Source of the DNA: Pseudomonadota bacterium
Lineage (GTDB): Bacteria > Bdellovibrionota > Oligoflexia > Oligoflexales > Oligoflexaceae
Direction: 5' to 3'
Assembly: GCA_029556045.1 (NCBI GenBank)
Contig: JAKQGS010000510.1
Coordinates: forward strand, 1-13,930
DNA length: 13,930 bases
Shown here one piece after another: positions 7,289-13,930 of the stretch. A program made the translations under genes and the position numbers. The notes beneath the pieces are model-generated. The model saw nothing but the letters and a program-made list of their open reading frames with translations, was not told where the DNA came from and did not search any database. Each line of letters opens with the position of its first letter. Position 1 is the first letter of the stretch.

Positions 7289-8809
7289 ATGGGGATTTTG
7301 AAGATTGGAATTTCGCTCCTTAGTCTTACATTAATGACCAAGACTTTATGGGGCCAAAAAGCTTCATCCTTGTCACCAAAGAGAGAAAAGTCGAGTCCAG
7401 GTATGATGCAAGAGGAATCATTGCGACTGCATAGTTCTCAGTGGTTTGGCATTCATAAACCCCTCGCGCAGAAGCCTTCCCGACCGACGCCTCCAATCGG
7501 CGTTCCTTATAGGACAACTTCACAAAAAGCCAGCGATCAAGTCGAAATTGCCCACGGCTTGACGGTTGAGTATTTAACGCGCGAAGCAGGCGAAACCAGC
7601 GATCAAATGATTTTGTTTCCCAAAGATCACCCAACCCATGTGATTGCCTGTGTGGAAAGTGAACGAAAGATCATTGCCGGAGAGAATACCTCATTTCCCA
7701 AATATAATCCCAGCGTGCAGATTACGGATCTCGGCACACGAAAGGTGAGAACACTGGTCCGCGGTATGCATGAATGCGACGGCATTCGCCTCCTCCCTTG
7801 GGGCCATGTTTTGATTTCTGAGGAAGCCTTGGATGGACACGCCTTCGAAATGAAGGATCCCTTGGATATGCCTGAAGCGACTTTGGTCGATCGTGACAGG
7901 GGAGAGTTTCGCGTAACAGATAGTAAGCCGAGTGTTCACATCATACGCCTGGATCGACTCCCTCAGATGGCATGGGAAGGTATTTTTGTTCATACGAGCG
8001 GGACGATAATCGGCGGCGATGAATTGGCCCCTGGTGTTCTGAATCCCCAGGCAAAGGGCGGCAGTATCTACAAATTCATTCCCGAACGCCCATTTGACGG
8101 CACCGCAAAGGTGACTGAACTCAACGACTCCCCACTGTTGAAAGGTCGCAGCTTCGCACTGCGAGTCAACTGTCAGAATGGCCCCGAGCAAGCGATCAAA
8201 GAAAACTTTGGACAGGGCTGCGAAGAGGGCACGGCCATCTGGATCGAAGTTTATCCTGTTCACGCACGAACGAAAGCTCAGGAAATCGGCACCGGTTATT
8301 ATCGTCCTGAGGATCTTCATGATGATCCCACCTATCGCGATCCCACCCATCCCCAGGGAGCGCGGTACTGTTGGTCCACCACCGGAAAGAAGGAGGGCCG
8401 GCATTGGGGCGCTGTTTTTTGTGCTATTGACCCCAATGTCCCCACATCTTCAGCAAAGGTGGAAGTGACGCGATTTATCACAGGGGATACTGAATTTAAT
8501 TATCTCGATAACATGGATTTCCAACCCAAGACAGGTAATCTCTATGTCTTAGAGGATGACATGCATGGTGAGATTTACGCCTGCCTTCCGGATGGTGAGG
8601 ATCGTGATCTGTTGACGGATGGTTGCGTCAAGATCCTTACAGTATTGGATCCTTCTGCGGAGCCCACGGGGCTCATCTTTTTCCCGGATGGTCAACAGGC
8701 TTTGCTATCGATTCAACACTCGCGAGACGATCTCATGCCGCGGGTGGATGATTATCCAACCGACGATATCCTATGGATCAAGGGCTTTAAGATCCCCCAA
8801 AGGCCCTAA
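7289..8809 (+). CDS. PhoX-like (DUF839) exported phosphatase
   Basis: 506 aa. The PhoX family comprises exported calcium- and iron-dependent phosphomonoesterases with a six-bladed beta-propeller that release phosphate from organic esters. Seen: a Sec-type signal (KIGISLLSLTLMTKTLWGQ, residues 5-23); a PhoX core segment with C163 (HECDGIRLLPWGHVLISEE), corresponding to the family's Cys-x-Gly-Gly...PWG...EE iron/calcium site; YRPED (338-342); DNMDF followed by LYVLEDD (407-424); and EPTG...FPDGQQALLSIQH (458-477). PhoX proteins normally carry a twin-arginine signal; none is visible here. ATG 7289 has CGAGG six bases upstream. Family membership is fairly secure, phosphatase activity inferred. 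The gene is convergent with that of an apparently exported 2H phosphoesterase, perhaps another phosphoester-scavenging enzyme. Confidence 0.8.
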   Translation: MGILKIGISLLSLTLMTKTLWGQKASSLSPKREKSSPGMMQEESLRLHSSQWFGIHKPLAQKPSRPTPPIGVPYRTTSQKASDQVEIAHGLTVEYLTREAGETSDQMILFPKDHPTHVIACVESERKIIAGENTSFPKYNPSVQITDLGTRKVRTLVRGMHECDGIRLLPWGHVLISEEALDGHAFEMKDPLDMPEATLVDRDRGEFRVTDSKPSVHIIRLDRLPQMAWEGIFVHTSGTIIGGDELAPGVLNPQAKGGSIYKFIPERPFDGTAKVTELNDSPLLKGRSFALRVNCQNGPEQAIKENFGQGCEEGTAIWIEVYPVHARTKAQEIGTGYYRPEDLHDDPTYRDPTHPQGARYCWSTTGKKEGRHWGAVFCAIDPNVPTSSAKVEVTRFITGDTEFNYLDNMDFQPKTGNLYVLEDDMHGEIYACLPDGEDRDLLTDGCVKILTVLDPSAEPTGLIFFPDGQQALLSIQHSRDDLMPRVDDYPTDDILWIKGFKIPQRP

Positions 8810-8865
8810 GGTCTGCCGTCGAATATGAATAAGTAAAAAACGATGCGGGCCAGTCTTGGCTGCTA

Positions 8866-8892
8866 TAAACAGTGACCTCCGCGATCTGTTTA
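8866..8892. terminator. possible hairpin between convergent phosphoesterase genes
   Basis: TAAACAG (8866-8872) and CTGTTTA (8886-8892) form a perfect 7-bp inverted repeat with a 13-base loop; the right arm contains the stop codon of the minus-strand gene. Neither side carries a clear T tract immediately after the stem. Confidence 0.25.
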
Positions 8893-9555
8893 CGGCCGGG
8901 AGTGACCTTCCACGGCAAAGATGCAGCTCTTTTGGTCTTTGACAACGCCGTCTTCAAAGTGAAGGTCCCTTTTTGTAAAAGCAACCGTGATATGCGGATG
9001 ATATTGCAGTGGAAGAAATTGGCCTGGCTTTCCCCCTTGAGCTAGAAATTGTTCGGCAAGTGCTTGGCGAAAAGCTGTGAGGGCTTCGTCCTGAACGACA
9101 AGGTAGTAGGTTGCCATTATGCTGGATCCTTCAACCTTTGTTCCCTTGCCAAGACAGGGGACTGAGAATGAACTCTTTTGTATGCCCATGCGGTCGGCCA
9201 GGGCCAAAATATTTTCACGTTTTAATACTTTAGTTAATTCCTGGTATTCCGGAGGGGTGACTAATGTTAAGTGGGCCTCCGGACGCGCCTGCAACGTTGT
9301 TTCTAGCCGTGTTTCCAATAATTTTTTGACTTTATTAATGGGACCATAGGGAATGGCCTTTGCGATATACCGGGAACCGGAAGCCTCTTGAATCGACAGG
9401 AAAGCCGTTGCATAAATTGCTTCATCGACCGCAATTGTTTCCCCGTGAGAGGTCGATTCAAACGTTTGGCTTTTCAAACCGTGATCTTGCAACGCGCATG
9501 ACCAGCTCAAAAAGACCAATGGCGTAAATGCAAACAAGGATGGCATTAAATGCAT
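8890..9555 (-). CDS. 2H phosphoesterase-like protein, apparently exported
   Basis: 221 aa from ATG 9555. The two defining H-x-T motifs of the 2H phosphoesterase superfamily are present: H95-L-T97 (PEAHLTLVT) and H188-I-T190 (YHPHITVAF), about 93 residues apart, each followed by a hydrophobic strand. These enzymes usually open cyclic phosphodiesters, such as 2',3'-cyclic ends of RNA or ADP-ribose cyclic phosphate. Unusually, it begins with a hydrophobic segment ending in SWSC (C20), which looks like a signal peptide, possibly a non-standard lipobox, so it may act outside the cytoplasm. ATG 9555 has GGAGGG just upstream; an in-frame start at 9591 lacks this and would add 12 residues before the hydrophobic segment. 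C134 and C211 may be a disulphide pair. Superfamily call is good, substrate unknown. Confidence 0.75.
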   Translation of the reverse strand: MHLMPSLFAFTPLVFLSWSCALQDHGLKSQTFESTSHGETIAVDEAIYATAFLSIQEASGSRYIAKAIPYGPINKVKKLLETRLETTLQARPEAHLTLVTPPEYQELTKVLKRENILALADRMGIQKSSFSVPCLGKGTKVEGSSIMATYYLVVQDEALTAFRQALAEQFLAQGGKPGQFLPLQYHPHITVAFTKRDLHFEDGVVKDQKSCIFAVEGHSRP

Positions 9556-9591
9556 CAGGCCCTCCGGGTGGCGTGGATCAATATCGTACAC

Positions 9592-9907
9592 GTCCTATTC
9601 ACCATGCAGCTGATTGCCATTTTAATGTCTCTCCCGATATCCGTCGATCAAATTGATGACACCGCCCTTCCAAGGGAGGTTGTTCAATTTTGGGGTTAGA
9701 CAGTTTTTATAGCACCCATAACTTACCCACCGTAATTTTCATTTTTTACGTCGCCAATCATCCGATAACGACAGAACAATTTGGGCAAAAAAAAATTCCC
9801 TCAAATTACCTCCCCAAAAAGTCGATGAAATGCAGGAATCAAAAGTTCGCTGTGGCCACCAACCCGGTGAACAGATCCAGACCTAACACAACCTAGAGGA
9901 ACCGACC
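9592..9907. other. intergenic region between 2H phosphoesterase and VWA lipoprotein genes
   Basis: About 315 bases separating divergent genes. I see a short palindrome ATCAA-A-TTGAT near 9648, a CCCTT/AAGGG pair (9665-9676) with a loop too small for a normal hairpin, and an AT-rich stretch at 9700-9790. A 68-codon frame at 9690-9896 (TTG start) is not supported. Promoters for both genes must lie here but none is clear enough to place. Confidence 0.4.
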
Positions 9908-11077
9908 ATGAGACCTGTCACCACCCGTGCGCCTTTGGCGCTCACGCTTCCACTCCTGGCATTTTTGCTCAGCAATTGTGGACCGGAGACCGCGGATTTT
10001 TCCGGCGGCACTCCCACCTCGGTACCGGAAACCAATGTTCCGTCGATCAATGAAGACAAAATCCCCAACGAGGTCAGCGACGTTCCAACAGAGCCGACTC
10101 CCGAAGAGGATGTGACGGAAACCCCACCCTCTGATCCCGAAACCCCGGTGGTGGTGGAGGATACCACGCCCCCTCCACCTACACCCCGTCCAGATCCTGT
10201 TGAGCCACCACCGCCTCCAGTGCCACGAGCTCTGGTGCAGACGTTTGAGGGTGCAGAGCTGGAGACCGCCAAGTCTCCCGACATCATTTTCCTTATCGAC
10301 ACCAGTGCCAGCATGATCTGGGAAAAAGAATCCATTGAGCGGGAATCAGAGCGGCTGGTCAAACGGCTGCTTTCTTACAACATCAAAGACTTCCAGCTGT
10401 TCATGGTGGGGGACAACCACAGCAAGTCAGAAAATCTGCGCTTTAACTTCCCCCCGGAAATGTTCGCATACGACAACTTTGATGTGGTGGACGCCACCAT
10501 CCTCAGCAATAACAGTCTTGATGTGTTTCAGGACTTCCTCGATGGCAAGCACACCTCCCGCCTGGAGGTCCGCAAGGATCACCCGCAGGAGGTGATTGTG
10601 GTGACGGACGACAACTTTGGCTCTCCGGTCTTCCGCAAGTCCGATGAGGAACATGTCAAAAACGTTCGCGGTCGGGTGAAAGACGCGGGACACGAAAAGG
10701 TCCACTTCAACGGCATTGTCGGACTACCCAATTCCAAGACCAACGCCAATTGCAACATCTCCAAACCGGGTAGTGTCTATCAAAAACTGGTGCAGGAACA
10801 AACCGCGCCGGGCTTTATCCAGGATCTTTGCGAAGAGGACTGGGGTAAACTGCTGGAGAACTTTGCGGACTTTATCGTCGAGCGCACCCTGACCGCCACC
10901 TTCAAGCTGGAGAAAGCCATTGATCCGACCTATGACGTGGTGGTGAAGGTCAACGGCGCAACGGTTGATGCGGGCCGATACACCATCGACCTCACCGCCA
11001 GTACGGTGACCTTTAAGAAGGGCCATATCCCTGCCAAGGGAGCAGCGATCGAAGTCACCTACTTTGGAAAAAAATAA
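9908..11077 (+). CDS. VWA-domain lipoprotein
   Basis: 389 aa. Seen: signal peptide ending at LLSNC (C24; Asn before Cys is uncommon for a lipobox), an acidic Pro/Thr/Glu-rich spacer (about 35-107) ending in a polyproline run, and a von Willebrand factor A domain (about 123-315). The MIDAS metal site begins D131-T-S-A-S135 (FLIDTSAS), and a later acidic strand end VVTDDN (231-236) suits the third MIDAS loop. The final 70 residues form a small beta domain (VVVKVNGATVDAGRYTI ... AAIEVTYFG), a fold also seen in surface and phage-tail proteins. C272 and C298 may pair. ATG 9908 has AGAGGA upstream. Such proteins usually bind ligands or partners through the metal site at the cell surface; the partner here is unknown. 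Confidence 0.85.
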   Translation: MRPVTTRAPLALTLPLLAFLLSNCGPETADFSGGTPTSVPETNVPSINEDKIPNEVSDVPTEPTPEEDVTETPPSDPETPVVVEDTTPPPPTPRPDPVEPPPPPVPRALVQTFEGAELETAKSPDIIFLIDTSASMIWEKESIERESERLVKRLLSYNIKDFQLFMVGDNHSKSENLRFNFPPEMFAYDNFDVVDATILSNNSLDVFQDFLDGKHTSRLEVRKDHPQEVIVVTDDNFGSPVFRKSDEEHVKNVRGRVKDAGHEKVHFNGIVGLPNSKTNANCNISKPGSVYQKLVQEQTAPGFIQDLCEEDWGKLLENFADFIVERTLTATFKLEKAIDPTYDVVVKVNGATVDAGRYTIDLTASTVTFKKGHIPAKGAAIEVTYFGKK

Positions 11078-11412
11078 TCAATCTGCGGGGGGCCATCCAT
11101 CCGATGTGATGGTTCCCTTGGCGTACATCGCGATCCCTGTTACCTCGGAGCTTTTGGATCGGACTTCCGGAGAAGTGGCTTCTGGAGCTTCATTTCCTAT
11201 TTATATTAGGCTGTTACAGCCCCACCATAATATCCCCTATAATTTCAGCAGATTAGCGTCAATGCCTCCCCCAATTTAAATTTAACGACCTTATTTTAAT
11301 TTATAAAGCATTAATTTTAATTAATAACAAATTATAGTTACTTATATTTAATTTTAGGCTAATGTTTTTTAGATATCGACCGATAAGGCTACCGAAGGTC
11401 AGGAGAGCGGAT
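11078..11412. other. intergenic region with a hairpin and an AT-rich promoter-like tract
   Basis: No convincing gene. A ten-pair stem GGGGGCCATC (11088-11097) / GATGGTTCCC (11108-11117), two pairs being G-U, lies just after the VWA gene and may end its transcript, though no T tract follows. AGAAG-TGG-CTTCT (11171-11183) is a small second hairpin. 11281-11340 is only 13% GC by my count and marks the junction with the AT-rich gene pair; promoters for that pair probably sit here, but no box stands out. I found no copy of the tRNA-Cys 3' end that would serve as an attachment site. Confidence 0.45.
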
Positions 11413-12168
11413 ATGACTCATACTGCAGAACAAATTGATAGAGCAAAGAAAGCATTCGCGTTTAGCAGCGACAGCGATTTAGCGCGCTTTCTTGACATTT
11501 CGTATCCGACGATTAAAAACTGGCGCGAAGAGAAGGGCAGCACCAGACAATCAAAACAAAATTACGTTTTTAAAGCGGTTATAGAAGCTCTTGAGAAGCT
11601 ATTATCAAACGGCAGAAAAACATCTCCACAAGATCTCTATAATTTTTTTGTAACCCCTCGCAAGGCTCTTGGTGGGCAGTCTTTTCATCAAATCATCTTA
11701 AAGAAAGCTAAAGACGAAGATGCTGTTGAGCTTATCGTCTACCTTATAGATTCTTCAGCTAAAGAAAGTTTGAGTGAAGAGTCATTGTCTTCAAAAGAGA
11801 GGTTTGAAAGAAGCTACGGGGTTATTTCCGATATATCTTGTCGCAAGGCTGCAGAAGAGAATCCGTCTATCCTGACAGAGATTTTAGAAGACACCAAAGA
11901 TGCGATTGAGACGTCTGTTATTTTAGAAGCTCTGCCTTACAGTGGGGATACTGGATTTATCAATCACATTATCACCTATTTAGACGATTTTAGTCCGCTC
12001 GTGCGTGAATCAGCCGTAACGGCACTTCACGCTTACGCAGAAGACTCAGAAGAATTATCTGGGAAAGTGATTTTTCCTGCTTTGAAAAAACGCCTAGAAA
12101 AAGAGTCATCTGCGGCTATACAAAAATCGATCGGTGAAGCACTCAACTGCCACAAATTTGAGTTTTAA
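11413..12168 (+). CDS. HTH DNA-binding protein with HEAT-like C-terminal part
   Basis: 251 aa from ATG 11413, which has AGGAG seven bases upstream; an in-frame ATG at 11362 lacks this. Seen: an N-terminal helix-turn-helix (about 6-42; SDSDLARFLDISYPTIKNW) like phage CI-type repressors; a middle region (70-112) with TPRKALGGQSF then a hydrophobic helix, faintly recalling the toxin-binding domain of Xre/MbcA/ParS antitoxins; and a C-terminal set of helical pairs (about 140-245; SPLVRESAVTALHAYAED) of HEAT-repeat type. GC is about 38-40%, against 58% in glyS, so the pair was probably acquired. The partner gene starts on the base after its stop. Likely a regulator or antitoxin-like subunit of a two-gene module; the HTH is the firm part. 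Confidence 0.8.
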   Translation: MTHTAEQIDRAKKAFAFSSDSDLARFLDISYPTIKNWREEKGSTRQSKQNYVFKAVIEALEKLLSNGRKTSPQDLYNFFVTPRKALGGQSFHQIILKKAKDEDAVELIVYLIDSSAKESLSEESLSSKERFERSYGVISDISCRKAAEENPSILTEILEDTKDAIETSVILEALPYSGDTGFINHIITYLDDFSPLVRESAVTALHAYAEDSEELSGKVIFPALKKRLEKESSAAIQKSIGEALNCHKFEF

Positions 12169-12816
12169 ATGAAGAAATATCTGCGCTCGAAGCGAAAGGA
12201 AACTCCCTACGAGGACGCCGAGCAATTTCTTAAAAGAGAGCTCTATCGGGATGAAAAACCTGATGAAGATCTTTCCTGCAATCACATTAATCAAAAAGAA
12301 GCAGAAAAATGCCTCATCGAATATAAGGCCACAAACTTTCCAAAACCCATGACTAAAAGCATCGCTGGCTTTTTTTTACCCAATGAACTCACTTATAACT
12401 TAAAGAGAGAAACCACCGGGTATTTTAAGCTTGTCAAAGATACCCACCACTGCCTTCAAGGCGCTGATAGCCTGACTCGAATCGCACAAGTTGGATACAA
12501 GCACAACGACGTATCCCTTACAAAAGAACAAATTTGGGCTTTTATCGATGAAGAAGATAGGAATGGAAACGTCGAGTGGAAAGCTTTTTTAGCGGCAAAT
12601 GATGACTGGCAAAAAAAACTGAAAAACTATCGTCATCAGAAAAAAGCGGCCGCTCTGCAAGAATGGAAATATTATGGCGGCGGAAGCTTCAAAGAAGGAA
12701 CAATCAGTCGATTGATGAAACTTGATCCATCAAAAACAAAAGAGCTTCTTTCTAAAATCATTGAAGTTGAAGCGTTGACCCAAGCCGAGCTCAAAGAATT
12801 AAAGAAGTATATTTGA
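12169..12816 (+). CDS. unrecognised protein, partner of the HTH/HEAT-like gene
   Basis: 215 aa; no family recognised. ATG 12169 follows the previous stop directly (TAA then ATG), so translation probably reinitiates; only a weak GAG site lies upstream. The protein is lysine- and glutamate-rich, soluble, without signal or membrane segments. Visible features: C37-N-H39 and C48, a hydrophobic patch near 64-71 (SIAGFFLP), H93-H94-C95, a DEEDRNGNVEW stretch (127-137), an EWKYYGGGSF turn (145-154) and a helical C-terminus (about 168-215). The clustered Cys/His and acidic residues could bind metal or form an active site, but no known nuclease or toxin motif is clear. GC about 40%. Context suggests an effector or toxin neutralised or recruited by the upstream protein; this is inference only. 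Confidence 0.7.
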   Translation: MKKYLRSKRKETPYEDAEQFLKRELYRDEKPDEDLSCNHINQKEAEKCLIEYKATNFPKPMTKSIAGFFLPNELTYNLKRETTGYFKLVKDTHHCLQGADSLTRIAQVGYKHNDVSLTKEQIWAFIDEEDRNGNVEWKAFLAANDDWQKKLKNYRHQKKAAALQEWKYYGGGSFKEGTISRLMKLDPSKTKELLSKIIEVEALTQAELKELKKYI

Positions 12817-12839
12817 CCCTCACCATATGCTCAATATAC
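12807..12839 (+). terminator. AT-rich hairpin at the end of the two-gene module
   Basis: GTATATTTGA (12807-12816, including the stop) can pair with TCAATATAC (12831-12839) with one bulged base and a 14-base loop. It closes the AT-rich unit just before the tRNA. No T tract follows, so termination is weak or assisted. Confidence 0.3.
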
Positions 12840-12855
12840 ATCTACCAGCAATAAA

Positions 12856-12929
12856 TGGAGGCGCTGAGCGGAGTCGAACCGCTCTAGACGGATTTGCAAT
12901 CCGCTGCCTAGCCGCTTGGCTACAGCGCC
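12856..12929 (-). tRNA. tRNA-Cys (GCA anticodon)
   Basis: A complete 74-base tRNA on the minus strand: acceptor arms GGCGCTG and CAGCGCC pair fully, discriminator U, 3' CCA encoded (TGG at 12856-12858 on the plus strand), T arm with GGTTCGACTCC, and anticodon loop TTGCAAA with GCA. It closely matches E. coli tRNA-Cys in the anticodon arm. Its 3' end points toward the AT-rich gene pair, the usual orientation for elements integrated at tRNA genes. Confidence 0.97.
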
Positions 12930-13019
12930 GTTTTCAAAGGAAGAAACATGTTTGTACCCTTCCCCCGGCCTGGCCGCAAGAGAATTTTCCCCTCAACGCA
13001 TTCCAGCCCATCATCTTGA

Positions 13020-13048
13020 TTGTTTTTTGAACACGCCACCGATAGAAT
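13020..13048 (+). promoter_or_regulatory. candidate sigma70-type promoter for the M28 peptidase gene
   Basis: TTGTTT (13020-13025) and TAGAAT (13043-13048) are 17 bases apart, placing the transcription start near 13055, just before the GGAGGG ribosome site at 13061-13066. Confidence 0.45.
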
Positions 13049-13071
13049 ATTAAAAACCATGGAGGGTTTTT

Positions 13072-13930
13072 ATGAGATTTAAGCCATTTCGGTGCGCCCT
13101 GATCGCCCTACTGTCGCTGGGAGCAGCACCGTCCCTCGCAGACCCTGTGCAAACCATTTATGTTTCGCTGACACCGAAGAATACCGTGATGCGGTTTTTA
13201 AACCGATTTGCCACCCCCCTGCATCAGGTGGTGGTAACCACGGCTCCGGTGTCCAATGCCATCAAGACATTAAAGATTGAGGTACCAGCGGATCGTAAAC
13301 TTTACATCGCGGAGATCCCTCCCGAAGCCGGGTGGAAGGTCACGGAGCATCTGGGACGCATCGATCGGTTTTATGTGCTGGCGTTGAATCCAGAGCTGCA
13401 ACCCCATATTCATGATCCTCTCCATGCGGGCATTTACATCGAGGCGGTTGCGGAACAGGAAATGGCGGCCCCGTCCGTCCAATCGCCAAAATTGGAAGGT
13501 CAACCCAGGGCCCATGCGGATGTGCCGGTGGTATCCCCGGCCTTTCTGGATCAAAAACTGCGGGAGTTAACCGGCAACCTGCCGGTCACCATCAACGGCT
13601 CGTCCACCACCATCGCGGAGCGGGGGACGGCGGCGGGACGGCAGAAGGCTGCTGCCTATCTGGCGACCTATTATCGCGAGCTGGGGTTTACCGTGTCGTA
13701 CCATCATTATGGTAATGACGGCATCAACGTCGTGGCGGAACGGGCCGGCAGTGCACCCTCCCGCGTGCTGCTGGTAACCTCCCACTATGACTCGGTGTCA
13801 AATCCCGGCGCCGACGACAATGGCTCCGGCACTGTCAGCGCGATGGCTGTCGCCCAGGCTCTGGCCAAGGTGCCCCTGCAGCACGCGCTCCGCATCGTGG
13901 CCTTTGACCAGGAGGAACGGGGACTGGTGG
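13072..13930 (+). CDS. M28-family zinc metallopeptidase, secreted (cut by right edge)
   Basis: First 286 residues; the gene runs off the window. ATG 13072 has GGAGGG five bases upstream. Seen: a Sec signal peptide with probable cleavage after SLA (residue 23), a pro- or accessory region (24-150), then an M28 catalytic domain. Metal-site motifs present are H238-Y-D240 (TSHYDSV), D248 in GADDNGSG, and E281-E282 in FDQEERGL, where the first Glu is normally the general base and the second a zinc ligand. The remaining zinc ligands (a later Asp and His) would lie beyond the edge. M28 enzymes are aminopeptidases or carboxypeptidases using two zinc ions; this one is expected in the periplasm or medium. 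Family call is strong; substrate unknown. Confidence 0.9.
   Translation, partial: MRFKPFRCALIALLSLGAAPSLADPVQTIYVSLTPKNTVMRFLNRFATPLHQVVVTTAPVSNAIKTLKIEVPADRKLYIAEIPPEAGWKVTEHLGRIDRFYVLALNPELQPHIHDPLHAGIYIEAVAEQEMAAPSVQSPKLEGQPRAHADVPVVSPAFLDQKLRELTGNLPVTINGSSTTIAERGTAAGRQKAAAYLATYYRELGFTVSYHHYGNDGINVVAERAGSAPSRVLLVTSHYDSVSNPGADDNGSGTVSAMAVAQALAKVPLQHALRIVAFDQEERGLV

Noticed and set aside
7691..8404. 237-codon minus-strand open frame
   Set aside because: Lies wholly within the PhoX-like gene, whose family motifs are clear on the plus strand.
9690..9896. 68-codon open frame on the plus strand before the VWA gene
   Set aside because: TTG start with its GGAGG ten bases away, AT-rich low-complexity composition, no domain, and it ends just before the VWA ribosome site; more likely intergenic DNA.
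11064..11279. 71-codon open frame overlapping the end of the VWA gene
   Set aside because: Starts inside the VWA stop region with no ribosome site and no recognisable protein features.
11078..11412. Attachment-site copy of the tRNA-Cys 3' end
   Set aside because: Scanning for pieces of the tRNA end (GGAGGCGCTGAGCGG and neighbouring bases) gave no match longer than a few bases.

Overview
The window looks like chromosome of a Gram-negative (diderm) bacterium of moderate GC: a sample at 4861-4920 is 58% GC. Five proteins begin with lipoprotein or lipoprotein-like signals, and there are secreted hydrolases and a PilZ protein. The single-chain glycyl-tRNA synthetase and the abundance of large lipoproteins with low-complexity linkers would suit Bdellovibrionota/Oligoflexia or a related lineage. 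That placement is a weak inference; no sequence search was possible.

Layout, left to right. (1) 166-972 (+): PilZ-domain protein, convergent with (2) 1016-2325 (-): a thyA-folA operon with a 4-base stop/start overlap, coupling dTMP synthesis to recycling of the dihydrofolate it produces. A candidate promoter lies upstream of thyA. (3) 2437-3438 (-): large lipoprotein with a low-complexity linker and a beta-repeat C-terminal domain, separated from thyA by a perfect GC-rich stem-loop. (4) 3439-3770: divergent regulatory region with a good sigma70-type promoter for (5) glyS (3771-5285, +) and a short downstream gene for a protein with a basic Arg/Gly-rich tail (5313-5783), ending at a rho-independent terminator. 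(6) 5937-7162 (+): two lipoprotein genes; the first is a shorter homologue of the lipoprotein in (3). (7) 7289-8809 (+): PhoX-like exported phosphatase, convergent with (8) 8890-9555 (-): an apparently exported 2H phosphoesterase. (9) 9908-11077 (+): VWA-domain lipoprotein. (10) 11078-12855: an AT-rich islet at the 3' side of a tRNA-Cys gene (12856-12929, -). It holds a tight two-gene unit: an HTH/HEAT-like protein followed directly (TAA then ATG, no gap) by an unrecognised 215-aa protein. (11) 13072-end (+): M28-family metallopeptidase with a signal peptide, cut by the window edge.

Most of the window is housekeeping or envelope genes. The best candidate for an undescribed system is the two-gene unit at 11413-12816: it has about 40% GC, sits beside a tRNA, and pairs a DNA-binding regulator or adaptor with an orphan effector-like protein, as in toxin-antitoxin or phage-defence modules. 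Second in interest is the pair of homologous cysteine-bearing beta-repeat lipoproteins flanking glyS.
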